Of a stretch of 64,000 bases of DNA, positions 27,301-35,034 are shown piece after piece. Made by a program: the position numbers and the translations under genes. The notes under the pieces are model-generated. The model searched no databases. It had not been told where the DNA came from and saw only the letters and a program-made list of their open reading frames with translations. The DNA is from Candidatus Riflebacteria bacterium HGW-Riflebacteria-1. Lineage in GTDB: Bacteria; Muiribacteriota; Ozemobacteria; Ozemobacterales; Ozemobacteraceae. How positions within the stretch are numbered: position 1 is the stretch's first letter; each line of letters begins with the position of its first letter. The stretch covers positions 62,001-126,000 of the forward strand of contig PGYB01000002.1 in the NCBI GenBank assembly GCA_002839445.1. Direction: 5' to 3'.

Positions 27301-30300
27301 CAACGTAGTGTCAAATACCCTCAGCTGGAACTATGACTCTGGCAAACCGTCAGTTGCACTGGCGTTCACCCCGCCGCTTTCTAGCCCGGTTAACGGTGGT
27401 GCTAATATCGGCGTTACCGTCACATTCAGCGAAGAAGTCAGTGGTTTTATCGCGGGTGAACTCGTTGTTGGCAATGGTACGGTAAGTAATTTTACCGAGC
27501 GGACTGCTGCTAAGGTATGGACTGCGAGTATCACTCCGACAATAGATGGCCCGATTACCGTCAATGTTGCTGCTGACATTGCAACTGACGCCGCGGGTAA
27601 CGGCAACACAGCGGCCACTCAGATCAGCGTGACTCGCGATACTGCGTCTCCGACTGCTACTCTGACCACAACCGCGGTCAGCCCTACCAGGGCCGATCTG
27701 TTCCCGGTCACTATTACTTTCAATGAGGATGTCACGGGTTTTGACAAAAACAAGCTCAATGTTGTAAATGGCAGCGTTTCTGGAGAACCATGGGTTGTTA
27801 CTGCAAACCGTGTCTGGAGAGCCAATGTCGCACCCACCCCCAATCCTCCTGCCAATCAGTTGGTCACTATCGATCTGCTTGCCTCGGCGGCTGCTGATAT
27901 AGCCGGAAACCCAAGTCTTGCCACCGGCACACTCAGTGTGACGCATGATCCTATAAAGCCTACGGCCGTGTTTACCACAACTGCCGGGTCGCCTGCCAGC
28001 ACCACTGTTCCTATGACTGTAACATTCTCAGAACCGGTAACTGGACTGGTTTCATCTGATTTTACTGTTGCTGGCAACGCTTATGTAAATACCCCGACCG
28101 GCGGGCCTTCAGTTTGGACGTTCAGTCTTATTCCGACTTCAACTGGTGGTGCGGTTACGCTGAATCTCGGAGCTGACAAGGTAATCGATGCGGCCGGTAA
28201 TGGTAACACAGCCGCTCCACAGTTCAGTGTCTTCTTCGATACTGCAAAACCATCTGTCATCTTGTCGACAAGTGTAACAAGCCCGACAAAAGACAGCCCG
28301 ATTCCTGTGACGATAACATTCAGCGAAGTTATTGCGACCGCCAGCTTCATCGCAGGCGATCTGGTCATCGGCAATGGTACTGCAGGAGCTCTGACAACTG
28401 TCGATAATATCGTCTGGACAGTCGGCATCACGCCAACGGCTTCTGGCGCAGTTACTGTCAACCTTCCTGCCGAGGTTGCGAGTGATACTGCCGGCAACGG
28501 CAACACGGCTGCTGCGCAATTGAGCGTTGTTTATGATGCAACGCCCCCGACGGTTACTATTGCGACGGCAACGGTCGGGCTCACCAGTCCGACCAACATC
28601 AACCCGATTCCTATAGTTATTGAATTCAGCGAAGTTGTCAGTGGATTTACAATAATGAGTGAGCTGGTTGTTGTTAATGGCACGATCAGCAACCCGGTTG
28701 AATCTGTTCCGGGCAAAAAATGGCTGTGCAACATAGTGCCCGTCGCCACTGGCACTGTTACCATGTCCCTGGCTGCAAACGTCGCAAGCGATACGGCTGG
28801 CAATGGCAATATAGGGGCAACCCCGCTAAGTATTGTTTACGACTCAGACAGACCGACGGTTGTCTTTTCTGCAGTTGACGGTGGTCTAAACGGCACTGCC
28901 ACCAACACCAGCCCAATCCCGTTCAAGGTTACCTTCAACAAATCCATTAAGGCTGATACTTTTGTTATCGGTGATATTGCCGTAACCAACGGAACTGCTG
29001 CCAATCTCACTCTTCTGGTGACCGATCCGCCGAGAACGCAATACACTTTCGCGGTTACACCTAATTCTGATGGTCCCGTATACGTGAACATGGCAGAGAA
29101 CAAGGTTACCGACGAGACTATGCCGACAGGAAATTACAATACCGCGGCGGCGCAATTCGGTCGAGTATACGACACGGCATCGCCTGCAGTGGTGCTTTCG
29201 ACTGCAACAAATCTGACCAATGGCACACCATTCGATGTAACCGTTACCTTTTTTGAAGATGTGCAGGGTGCAGATTTAACAGTTGATGATTTCGATTTTG
29301 GCGGCACTGGGGCTGCCACGTCGGTTGTCGCTTCAGTTCCTGCCCGGGTCTATACGGTGACTGTCAATCCATTGGTTGATCCGGTTAAGATGAAGTTGCC
29401 TGCTGGCAAAGTTCGGGATCTGGTTGGCAACTATAACAGCGTATCCAATGAAATAACTGTCACTTATGATACCGTTGTTCCGACTGTTACGCTGACATCG
29501 ACGGCACCTGACCCGACAAACGGCAGTCCGATTCCGCTAACCATCACTTTCAGTGAACGGGTTACCGGCTTTACCGCCGCCGACCTGTCTCTGGGCAACG
29601 CGACATTGTCAGTCGGGATCTCCGAAAACAGTCCTGGCCTGATCTGGAGCGCGAACCTGATTCCGCTGGGCGATGGTGATGTGACGGCAAGTATATCCGC
29701 TGCTGTGGCAAAAGATCTGGCCGGCAACGACAACACTGCTTCAAATCTAATCACCAGGAAATACGATGGAACCCGGCCGGGCGTGACTTTTTCTTCAAGT
29801 GCTGCTCCTGCTACCAAAAACAGCCCAATACCTTTCACCGTAACCTTTACAGAAATAATCGCCACAAGTTCTTTTGCACTGACCGATATCAGCGTAAGTG
29901 GAGGAACCGCAACCGACCTGGCGACTGTGACCGATGGCCTGGTATACAATTTTACCGTGACACCTTCAGTTAATGGAACAATCAGTGTAACCATGGCCGC
30001 GAACCAGGTCAGTGACCTGGCCGGCAACTTAAGTCTCGCTGCCACTCAGCTGAGTGTTGCATACGATACAGTAAGACCGACGGTGACTCTGACTTCTGAC
30101 AAGACAATTACTAATGGAACATTTTTACTGACTGTTACTTTTAGTGAGGCAATAAATGTGTTTGGTGCAGGCGCGCTGACGGTGAATAATTGCAGTGCTG
30201 CACCTCCTGTCGCCGATCCTGTAATAGCAGGAAGATGGACTGTTGTGATGACAGCAGGCCCTGGTGATCCTGCGACAGTCAAGATCAATGAAAATGCGGT

Positions 30301-31060
30301 AACCGACCTGGCCGGCAATGGGAACACCGAGTCGGCTCTGATTACCGTAAACTATGATAATTCTCAACCTGGACTGGAACTGTCACCGGCATCTCTTGTT
30401 CCGACAAATGTCCGCCCGATTGTTTTTACTGTGCTGTCTGACGAATTTGTGAATGGTTTAGCGGCCAATGATTTTGAGGTGAGCCCGGCAACAGCAACTG
30501 TCGTCAACGTTGTTCAGGCCACTGCTGGCAGGTCATGGAATGTCAGTGTAAACTTTGTCGACCCTAACGTCATCACAATAGTTGAAGACGTAAGCCTTAC
30601 CTTGAAGGAGGGCGCAGTAACAGATCTCGCTGGCAATACCAATCTCAGAATCGTCTTTCCCAGCAGGCGGTTTGACACAATTGTCCCAACCTTTGTCAAT
30701 CTTACTGGCAGCGGTGCGGGAACTTATTATACAAATGCCACAATATGGGTCAACATAATTTTCAGTGAACCCGTTTTTGTTACTGGTGCACCGCGGCTGC
30801 AGCTCAATACTCAACCCACCTTTCGGTGGGCGAATTATGTCGGTGGCAGTGGCGGCACAATCCTGCAGTTTTCTTACACGGTGCTAAGCGGTGACAATCA
30901 TATTGGAGCCAACCTCGATTACACCACCACCACTGCTTTAGCATTAAACGGCGGCACCATTCGCGACCAGGCTGGCAATAACGCCAATCTGACTCTGCCG
31001 GTACCCGGTTCAGGCTCTTCACTGGCAAAGCTCGGGATCCAAATTGTCGGTTTTCCATGA
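21386..31060 (+). CDS. Giant Ig-repeat lipoprotein (3224 residues)
   Basis: The N-terminus is a lipoprotein signal (TVVALVFVGC, lipid-modified Cys26) followed by a Gly7-Ser3 linker, so the chain is tethered to a membrane. Domains in order: a carboxypeptidase-regulatory-like beta domain (residues about 37-135), a second such domain, a PKD-like module, a Big_5/SbsA-type Ig module ('SPTIVSRTPAANSIGV...'), several Ig modules with 'WxVDT' linkers, then from about residue 795 to the end about 24 tandem modules of 90-100 residues. Their consensus is 'YDSxxPTVxLxTxxxxPTNxxPIPVTITFSExVxGF...DLxVxNG...WTxxITP...VTVxLxAxxxxDAAGNGN', which resembles the Big_12-type bacterial Ig-like domain. No catalytic domain or sortase signal was seen. 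A very long surface adhesin or stalk is inferred. Reverse-strand open frames inside it are by-products of the repeats. Confidence 0.9.
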   Translation: MKYIRSKWLQTCVLIVTVVALVFVGCGGGGGGGSSSEPIKVRTLSGLVMAPVPQNASLLSASGNSPVANAKVWLESFSNILPQYTDASGTYVFIGVPAAEHFVVASFEYAGKTYKQRVRALIQNSDVDVKAPNIDVEEASAILTGVLKDSSGNVLPVGTEMKLWGDIFTIGSNGSFTTPPLPVSVGQAEIFVKMPGGNTFSSFYGPFIGGSTPAFVEQTVLLPDSGNIAPSGVLFARNTAGIKTVNCVTGEQLNFSLTAHDPDAGHLSNLKYQWAASRGTLQVTGNQTTANWVAMDSHGVATVSVVITDPKGASGKVSLRVLVNIQSMEETDTTSPTIVSRTPAANSIGVTPGNTISVVFSEALLASSVTSGAMVVTSQGTTVSGTSSLQADKKTIVWTPTTVLPGNQTITVALLATISDLYGNQIGDQSSWTFSTALVPGVTVNSLHTNDTTPEITGTVDDPETTVLVTVNSKTYNATLNGTSWKAQVTDALPDGVYNVGVVATNKSGITGNDSSSNELTVDTGPKTAVLSNLPPVVTSSKQTAITVGGTGVVKYLFRHRMLGESWGAWSAEKAISEKIALTGLVDGIYNLQVRAIDAPGNIQLESEATVFEWTVDTTVKFAQFDVDTLPKNPTNLTTTDISVLGSGVQFYRFRLNEGSWSTSYPISTPIKLVGLKSGNNTISVIGGDSYGNWQSPSAPESFTWEIDANVKVAVLENKPANPTNSNVANITVAGVDVINYMYSIDGGATWSDPASISVVINLPALVDGAHSIRVVGGDKLDTWQNKANATVWNWYVDTVAPVATLTSTISGTTNVNPVPATITFSEPVAFELSKLVKVNCNVNNLREIVSGKEWTFDIFPINAAPVSVTLTAGVISDLAGNPTAEDVPLNFAYDSVKPTATLSPADISPTNAPITMTLYFNKQVSDFALTDLTVVNGVPGNLTTSIEKQEWTFDITPSWQGEVTVGLAADKVTDSAGNGNTAANQVSFVYDSILPTVVLSTTSPSPTNASPIPVLVTFSEDVSGFAIGDLTVGNCTASNLQVVTASKTWSFDVTPGQGEITVGIAAGVVVDAAGNNNSAALPIAVTYDSVRPSATLATTVTTPTSASPIPVAIEFSEVMPGFLLSHLTITNGTAGNLQVVITDKAWTFDVVPSGKGEVIINLLENRVTDSAGNGNFAAMPISVYYDSDRPAATLTTTANPTVNTSPITVFVEFNKDVVNFDISKLTIGNGSIAGSASVVTPFRKWSFLVNASGQGAITVDLAANKVLDSAGNGNTAAAQLRVIFDSLSPTVSITSTSPASTNSSSIPIRIEFSDTVIGFDVSDLVPGNCTVGAFQLVPGTLNKVWTAVLTPGAPGAVTVGLPADCATDAAGNGNTAATPLSRNYDIDRPTVALSTSKPDPTNANPIPVTVTFNEEVTGFNISQLVVGNGSAGNLQVAIASRAWTVDITPNGEGFVTLDMPAGNVTDAAGNSNEASLQLKRYYDSTRPTVALALAQGYTSPASGTFKITVTFNEDVTGFTANYLNVLNGSPQNATPVVADRSWTVEIVPSVSGSTTIDIDLGADKVTDASGNGNAAAARLSVAFDNKAPTAILTTPELITSTEPIPVTIEFDEPVSGLTLSDFAAPAVVNCVVTNLQPVLAGTKWIIQVKPSIQGNVSVSLPAGKVVDAAGNGNAASNILDVNYNSERPTVSFSSVVSPTKNKPITTTITFSEAVTGFATSDLLFGNGSVAAGGFTTLDNTVWTLNITPTGDGLVTVDIPASSALDIGGNGNTAAAQFSVTYDSASPTVVLSTTSPAVISSGNIPVTIKFNEDIDPTSLIEADLTVTNGAAVDAGSLTGSGKDWACTVTPVNQGVVSITLEAGRVTDPAGNGNAAANTISVTYDTTRPTALLEANVASYTSSKNATVSLTFSKPVAGFTLSDLLPITNGIASNLQPVGTGNSTWTFTISAVANGLVALQLPENVASDTAGNGNVVSNTLSWNYDSGKPSVALAFTPPLSSPVNGGANIGVTVTFSEEVSGFIAGELVVGNGTVSNFTERTAAKVWTASITPTIDGPITVNVAADIATDAAGNGNTAATQISVTRDTASPTATLTTTAVSPTRADLFPVTITFNEDVTGFDKNKLNVVNGSVSGEPWVVTANRVWRANVAPTPNPPANQLVTIDLLASAAADIAGNPSLATGTLSVTHDPIKPTAVFTTTAGSPASTTVPMTVTFSEPVTGLVSSDFTVAGNAYVNTPTGGPSVWTFSLIPTSTGGAVTLNLGADKVIDAAGNGNTAAPQFSVFFDTAKPSVILSTSVTSPTKDSPIPVTITFSEVIATASFIAGDLVIGNGTAGALTTVDNIVWTVGITPTASGAVTVNLPAEVASDTAGNGNTAAAQLSVVYDATPPTVTIATATVGLTSPTNINPIPIVIEFSEVVSGFTIMSELVVVNGTISNPVESVPGKKWLCNIVPVATGTVTMSLAANVASDTAGNGNIGATPLSIVYDSDRPTVVFSAVDGGLNGTATNTSPIPFKVTFNKSIKADTFVIGDIAVTNGTAANLTLLVTDPPRTQYTFAVTPNSDGPVYVNMAENKVTDETMPTGNYNTAAAQFGRVYDTASPAVVLSTATNLTNGTPFDVTVTFFEDVQGADLTVDDFDFGGTGAATSVVASVPARVYTVTVNPLVDPVKMKLPAGKVRDLVGNYNSVSNEITVTYDTVVPTVTLTSTAPDPTNGSPIPLTITFSERVTGFTAADLSLGNATLSVGISENSPGLIWSANLIPLGDGDVTASISAAVAKDLAGNDNTASNLITRKYDGTRPGVTFSSSAAPATKNSPIPFTVTFTEIIATSSFALTDISVSGGTATDLATVTDGLVYNFTVTPSVNGTISVTMAANQVSDLAGNLSLAATQLSVAYDTVRPTVTLTSDKTITNGTFLLTVTFSEAINVFGAGALTVNNCSAAPPVADPVIAGRWTVVMTAGPGDPATVKINENAVTDLAGNGNTESALITVNYDNSQPGLELSPASLVPTNVRPIVFTVLSDEFVNGLAANDFEVSPATATVVNVVQATAGRSWNVSVNFVDPNVITIVEDVSLTLKEGAVTDLAGNTNLRIVFPSRRFDTIVPTFVNLTGSGAGTYYTNATIWVNIIFSEPVFVTGAPRLQLNTQPTFRWANYVGGSGGTILQFSYTVLSGDNHIGANLDYTTTTALALNGGTIRDQAGNNANLTLPVPGSGSSLAKLGIQIVGFP
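23780..31000 (+). repeat. About 24 tandem Ig-like coding repeats
   Basis: Units of roughly 280-300 bases each encode one Ig-like module. The most conserved protein parts are the 'YDS..PT' joint, 'TFSE.V.GF' and 'DAAGNGN'. The DNA is diverged between units, so this is an old expansion, not a recent tandem duplication. Confidence 0.8.
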
Positions 31061-31091
31061 TGTGTGTGCGAACGACTGGATGTCGCAAATG

Positions 31092-31130
31092 CCTGCACGC
31101 ACCGGGATCAGGAGCGTGCGGGTTTTGCAA
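31092..31130 (+). terminator. Possible terminator of the giant lipoprotein gene
   Basis: A nine-pair stem CCTGCACGC / GCGTGCGGG (one G-U pair) is followed by TTTT, starting 32 bases after the stop codon. Confidence 0.55.
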
Positions 31131-31241
31131 CCCGGATAGCACAATGACTTAGGGAAACCGCGCCAGGAGCGGCGAATAAACACAGATTGGATTGTTCATC
31201 TCACGCAGAGCCGCAGAGGCTGCGGAGAGGTGAAGAACATG

Positions 31242-31265
31242 GATTCTGCAACTTCGCGCAGAATG
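31242..31265. repeat. REP-like repeat, half copy
   Basis: A single hairpin GATTCTGC-AACTTC-GCGCAGAATG, corresponding to the second half of the REP-like unit found at 8495, 15424 and 34872. Confidence 0.5.
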
Positions 31266-31286
31266 TTCATCATGGGCATGCAGCAC

Positions 31287-31312
31287 ATATATTCACCACA
31301 AGGTGAATATAT
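31287..31312. repeat. 11-base perfect inverted repeat
   Basis: ATATATTCACC and GGTGAATATAT around a four-base loop, between the convergent giant lipoprotein gene and the small membrane protein gene. No T-run follows on either strand, so it is not a standard terminator. It may protect a 3' end or bind a regulator. Confidence 0.55.
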
Positions 31313-31342
31313 AATGACGGAGGTCTTTACTCACATCCGGGG

Positions 31343-31888
31343 TTACCCCTGCGGTTGAGAGCGGGGGCGGGAGCTGAAGGTGAAGCTGAGGACCAGGATG
31401 ATGAAGCCGGCTATGAAGGGCAGGGTGAGCATGCGGGCGACGAAGGGGCCCTGGTAGAAGAAGGCCTTGGCTTTGCCTGGGCGTTCCTGGGTCAGGCGCA
31501 CCAGATAAGTGCCTTTGCCAACGTATGGCGAGCTGAAGGTTTGCCACTTTGCCGGGTTTGGCATAAGAGTTGCCGGGTATTTGCGCAGCGCGAAGCGTTT
31601 TTGCAGAACAATGCGGTTGTCTGGCGCCAGAACCTCGATTTCGCCGCCAAAGTCGCCCAACTCTGACTTGAGGTCGATGCGAATCGAGTCAGCGCCACCG
31701 GCGGTAACTGCGATCTCAGTGGTGGCCGGCATGTTGTAGCCTTCTTCGGCGGTTACACCGAGATCACCTTCGCCGATCGGGTTGTCGAGGTAGGCCGGAT
31801 CAATAATTGCGCCGCCAATGACCATAAACAGCGACAGCGCAAGAGTAGAGGCCAGTTTTCGCAGCCAGGTTCCCAGAAAGAAGTTCAT
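31343..31888 (-). CDS. Hypothetical membrane protein with two membrane segments
   Basis: This 181-residue protein is counted from the ATG at 31888, because AGGAGG lies at the right distance and a hydrophobic segment follows (WLRKLASTLALSLFMVIGGAIID). A second hydrophobic segment lies near the C-terminus (MLTLPFIAGFIILVLSFTFS). The region between them (about residues 40-145) is beta-rich and likely extracytoplasmic, with 'GGADSIRIDLKSELGDFGGEIEVLAPD'. I do not recognise the family. It follows clpB on the same strand, separated by 81 bases containing a 36-base palindrome, so it may be cotranscribed or independently expressed. Confidence 0.65.
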   Translation of the reverse strand: MNFFLGTWLRKLASTLALSLFMVIGGAIIDPAYLDNPIGEGDLGVTAEEGYNMPATTEIAVTAGGADSIRIDLKSELGDFGGEIEVLAPDNRIVLQKRFALRKYPATLMPNPAKWQTFSSPYVGKGTYLVRLTQERPGKAKAFFYQGPFVARMLTLPFIAGFIILVLSFTFSSRPRSQPQG

Positions 31889-31929
31889 GATCGCAGCCTC
31901 CTGTAATAGGTGAAAAATCATTGTCGCGT

Positions 31930-31965
31930 AACCGTAGGGGCAAGTCGCGACTTGCCCCTACGGTT
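31930..31965. repeat. 36-base perfect palindrome after clpB
   Basis: A perfect inverted repeat with outer arms AACCGTAGGGG / CCCCTACGGTT, identical to those at 8604-8639, but a different inner part (CAAGTCGCGACTTG). A third partial arm (GCCCCTACGG, 31966-31975) continues into the clpB stop codon. No T-run follows. Confidence 0.8.
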
Positions 31966-31969
31966 GCCC

Positions 31970-34570
31970 CTACGGCGCCAGGGCCGGGCGGTCGTTGCGG
32001 ATGATAACTTTAACCTGCGCGCCGTCGGCGATACTGCCGCTAATGATAGCACGGGCCAGCAGAGTTTCAACCTCTTTCTGGAGCAGGCGCTTTAACGGCC
32101 GCGCTCCGTAAAGGGGGCTGTAACCACGGTCGATCAGCCATTCTCTGGCCTCAGCACCAACAGCCAGCGTAATGCGGCGCTCATCAAGACGTTTTTGAAT
32201 AGCGGCAATCTGCAGGTCAATGATCTGGTCAAGCTCTTTTCGATGCAGCGGAGTGAACAGGATTATATCATCGACGCGGTTATAAAATTCTGGTTTAAAG
32301 AATATTTTAATTTCGGCCAGAACCTTGTTGCGGGTCACTTCTGAAATCTCGCCGCGGTCGCCGATTTCGGCGATCAGAGTCTGCGCGCCGATATTGCTGG
32401 TCATGATCACCACGACATTGCGAAAGTCGACGGTGCGGCCCTGTGAATCAGTGAGACGTCCATCATCGAGAATCTGCAACAGAATGTTGAATACTTCCGT
32501 GTGTGCCTTTTCGATTTCGTCGAAAAGCACTACCGAATAAGGTTTGCGGCGCACTGCTTCGGTGAGCTGACCGCCTTCGTCATAACCGACGTAGCCCGGA
32601 GGCGCGCCGATGAGGCGAGAAACCGAGTGCTTTTCCATGTATTCGCTCATGTCGATGCGCACAATGTTCTCTTCAGTATCAAACAAAGATTCAGCAAGAG
32701 TTTTGGCCAGCTCGGTCTTGCCTACGCCGGTCGGGCCAAGAAAGATAAACGAACCGATCGGCCGGTTCGGGTCCTTGATGCCAGCGCGTGAGCGTATAAC
32801 CGCGTCGGTGACGAGATTGACCGCTTCATCCTGGCCGATCACGCGCTTATGCAGGTGTTCGTCGAGATGCAGCAGTTTTTCCTTTTCGCCTTCCATCAAC
32901 CGTGTAACCGGTATCCCGGTCCATTTGCTGACAATGTCAGCGATCTCTTCTTCGGTAACTTCTTCTCGCATGAGCTTGCCGGTGCTCTGCTTCTGTTTCA
33001 GTTCTTCTTCCATTTCTCTGAGCTGTTTCATCGCGTCGGGCAGGCGCCCGTGCTTGAGCTCGGCCGCGCGATTGAGGTCGTAGGCCCGCTCGGCTTCGGC
33101 GATTTCCTGATGCAGTTTTTCGATCATCTCGCGGTGAGTCTGCACGCGCTTGATAACGCCGCGTTCGCTTTCCCACTGGGTTTTCATCGAGTCGCCGCGG
33201 TGGCGCAGGTCGGCAAGCTCTTTGCGCAGAGCTTCGAGGCGCGTCAGGCTGGCTTCGTCCTTTTCCTTGATCAGCGCAGCTTCTTCGATTTCGAGCTGCA
33301 TGGTGCGCCGCATGACTTCGTCGAGCTCGGCCGGCATCGATTCGATATCGGTGCGAATCATGGCGCAGGCTTCGTCGACGAGGTCGATCGCCTTGTCGGG
33401 AAGAAAGCGATCGGAAATATAGCGATGCGACAGAGTCGCTGCTGCTACGAGTGCACGGTCCTGAATGCGCACGCCGTGAAACACCTCGAAGCGCTCTTTG
33501 AGGCCGCGCAATATCGAAATCGTGTCAGTAACGTCAGGCTGTTCGACGAGAACCGGCTGGAAACGCCGCTCCAGGGCCGCGTCTTTTTCGATGTGCTTGC
33601 GGTATTCGTCGAGGGTGGTGGCGCCGATGCAGTGCAGTTCACCGCGCGCCAGCATCGGCTTGAGCATGTTGCCGGCATCCATAGAGCCTTCGGCGCGCCC
33701 GGCGCCAACAATGGTGTGCAGTTCATCGATGAACATCAGTATGCGGCCATCGCTGCTCTTGATCTCGGCAAGAACCGCCTTGAGGCGTTCTTCGAACTCG
33801 CCACGGAACTTGGCGCCGGCGATCAGCGCGCCCATGTCGAGCGCGAAGACGGTTTTGTCGCGCAGACTTTCGGGCACGTCGCCCTGCAGAATGCGCTGTG
33901 CCAGACCTTCGGCGATGGCGGTTTTACCGACGCCGGGTTCGCCGATGAGCACCGGGTTGTTTTTGGTTTTGCGCGAGAGAATGCGGATAACACGGCGAAT
34001 CTCAGCGTCGCGCCCGATTACCGGGTCGAGTTTGCCGGCGCGCGCCATGGCGACCAGGTCGCGGCCGTATTTTTCGAGGGCTTCGTAAGTCTGCTCGGGA
34101 TTGGCTGAAGTTACGCGCTGGTTGCCGCGTATCGCGGTAAGTGCGTGCAAAAACTGGTCGCGCGTCAGGTTAAGTTCGGCGAACATTTTGCCAACAGCGG
34201 TAGAAGGGCTCTCGATCATGGCAAGCACGAGATGTTCGACCGAGAGGTATTCGTCTTTAAGCGACTTCATCTCTTCTTCGGCTTTGACGAGAATTTTTGA
34301 CAGTTCGCTGCTGACATAGAATTTGTCAGGTGTCATGCCGGGGCCTGAGACTCTTGGCAGCTTGGCGATGAGCGCGTTAACGCGTTCCCGGATAGTCTTG
34401 AGCGGGATATTGATATTGTTGAAAAGGCGTGGGACCATACCCGAATCGTCGATCAACAGCGCAGCCAGCAGATGCTCGCTTGAGATCTCCTGGTGGCCGT
34501 ATTGAATCGCGTTGTTTTGCGCTGCCTGCAGTGCTTCCTGCGACTTTTGCGTCATTCTGTTGATATCCAT
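31970..34570 (-). CDS. clpB: ClpB protein disaggregase
   Basis: This 866-residue Hsp100 chaperone threads aggregated proteins through a hexameric ring together with DnaK. The domains are complete: the N-terminal Clp repeat domain (residues 1-150, '[13 protein letters not shown]'), AAA1 with Walker A '[15 protein letters not shown]' and Walker B '[14 protein letters not shown]', the coiled-coil M domain (about 410-530) that marks ClpB against ClpA/ClpC, AAA2 with Walker A '[19 protein letters not shown]' and '[10 protein letters not shown]', and the D2 small domain. A GAGGT ribosome site precedes the ATG. The stop codon lies inside a palindrome-derived segment, so the last residues (ALAP) may be repeat-derived. 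A CIRCE element was not seen. Confidence 0.97.
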   Translation of the reverse strand: MDINRMTQKSQEALQAAQNNAIQYGHQEISSEHLLAALLIDDSGMVPRLFNNINIPLKTIRERVNALIAKLPRVSGPGMTPDKFYVSSELSKILVKAEEEMKSLKDEYLSVEHLVLAMIESPSTAVGKMFAELNLTRDQFLHALTAIRGNQRVTSANPEQTYEALEKYGRDLVAMARAGKLDPVIGRDAEIRRVIRILSRKTKNNPVLIGEPGVGKTAIAEGLAQRILQGDVPESLRDKTVFALDMGALIAGAKFRGEFEERLKAVLAEIKSSDGRILMFIDELHTIVGAGRAEGSMDAGNMLKPMLARGELHCIGATTLDEYRKHIEKDAALERRFQPVLVEQPDVTDTISILRGLKERFEVFHGVRIQDRALVAAATLSHRYISDRFLPDKAIDLVDEACAMIRTDIESMPAELDEVMRRTMQLEIEEAALIKEKDEASLTRLEALRKELADLRHRGDSMKTQWESERGVIKRVQTHREMIEKLHQEIAEAERAYDLNRAAELKHGRLPDAMKQLREMEEELKQKQSTGKLMREEVTEEEIADIVSKWTGIPVTRLMEGEKEKLLHLDEHLHKRVIGQDEAVNLVTDAVIRSRAGIKDPNRPIGSFIFLGPTGVGKTELAKTLAESLFDTEENIVRIDMSEYMEKHSVSRLIGAPPGYVGYDEGGQLTEAVRRKPYSVVLFDEIEKAHTEVFNILLQILDDGRLTDSQGRTVDFRNVVVIMTSNIGAQTLIAEIGDRGEISEVTRNKVLAEIKIFFKPEFYNRVDDIILFTPLHRKELDQIIDLQIAAIQKRLDERRITLAVGAEAREWLIDRGYSPLYGARPLKRLLQKEVETLLARAIISGSIADGAQVKVIIRNDRPALAP

Positions 34571-35034
34571 GTTTTTACCTCGTCATGCGTTGTACATTAT
34601 TATTCACTGCAATATACAGCAATTCACATGCCAGCTGCATAAAAAACAGGTGGTAAGCCGCTCTTTAATGGCGCCTGGTCGATGGCGGACAGCTTTGCGC
34701 AAAAAGCTGCGAGCGTCGCAGCAACGTCGCAGTCTCTTTCCCTGCTGCGACAAAACTGACGCGACCGGTGATTTGTCTGTACAGAGATCTTGTCAAGTGG
34801 AGCAAGTCTCGGTGAGTTGTAAAACCATCATTAACAGAGATCATGATATTGAGCATCGCTTTTTTATTCGTCATCCTGCGCGAAGCGAAGCGCAGTCGCA
34901 GGATCCAGAAAAGCGCTAAAAAGTGGATTTTGCGACTTCGCCTGACGGCTCGCGCACAATGACGGTTGATTTTGACCGAGAATTGCTGTGTCAAGTGCCG
35001 CGAATTTGCAGATACAACTTTTACAGAGGAATAT
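34571..35034. other. 464-base intergenic region upstream of clpB
   Basis: It contains a third REP-like element (separate entry) and the clpB promoter region, where I see only a weak TTGCTG-17-TAATGT candidate. A stretch with several GTCGCAG/CTGCGAC motifs near 34710-34755 may be a decayed REP-like unit. No credible gene is seen. Confidence 0.5.
34872..34962. repeat. REP-like bipartite palindromic repeat, copy 3
   Basis: First hairpin ATCCTGCG ... CGCAGGAT (34873-34904), spacer, then a degenerate second hairpin around TTTTGCGACTTCGC. The units are related to those at 8495 and 15424. Confidence 0.7.

Noticed and set aside
23387..30327. Many minus-strand open frames of 60-200 codons opposite the giant lipoprotein
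   Set aside because: They recur in step with the tandem repeats and have no starts or domains of their own, so they are shadows of the repeated coding sequence.
23780..31000. Regular tandem repetition considered as a CRISPR or satellite array
   Set aside because: The units are about 280-300 bases, in frame, and encode diverged Ig-like protein modules. They are not short repeats with unique spacers.
32849..34108. A 419-codon plus-strand open frame opposite clpB
   Set aside because: It is fully antisense to an intact ClpB with all motifs. Its length comes from the codon bias of clpB, and it shows no domain of its own.
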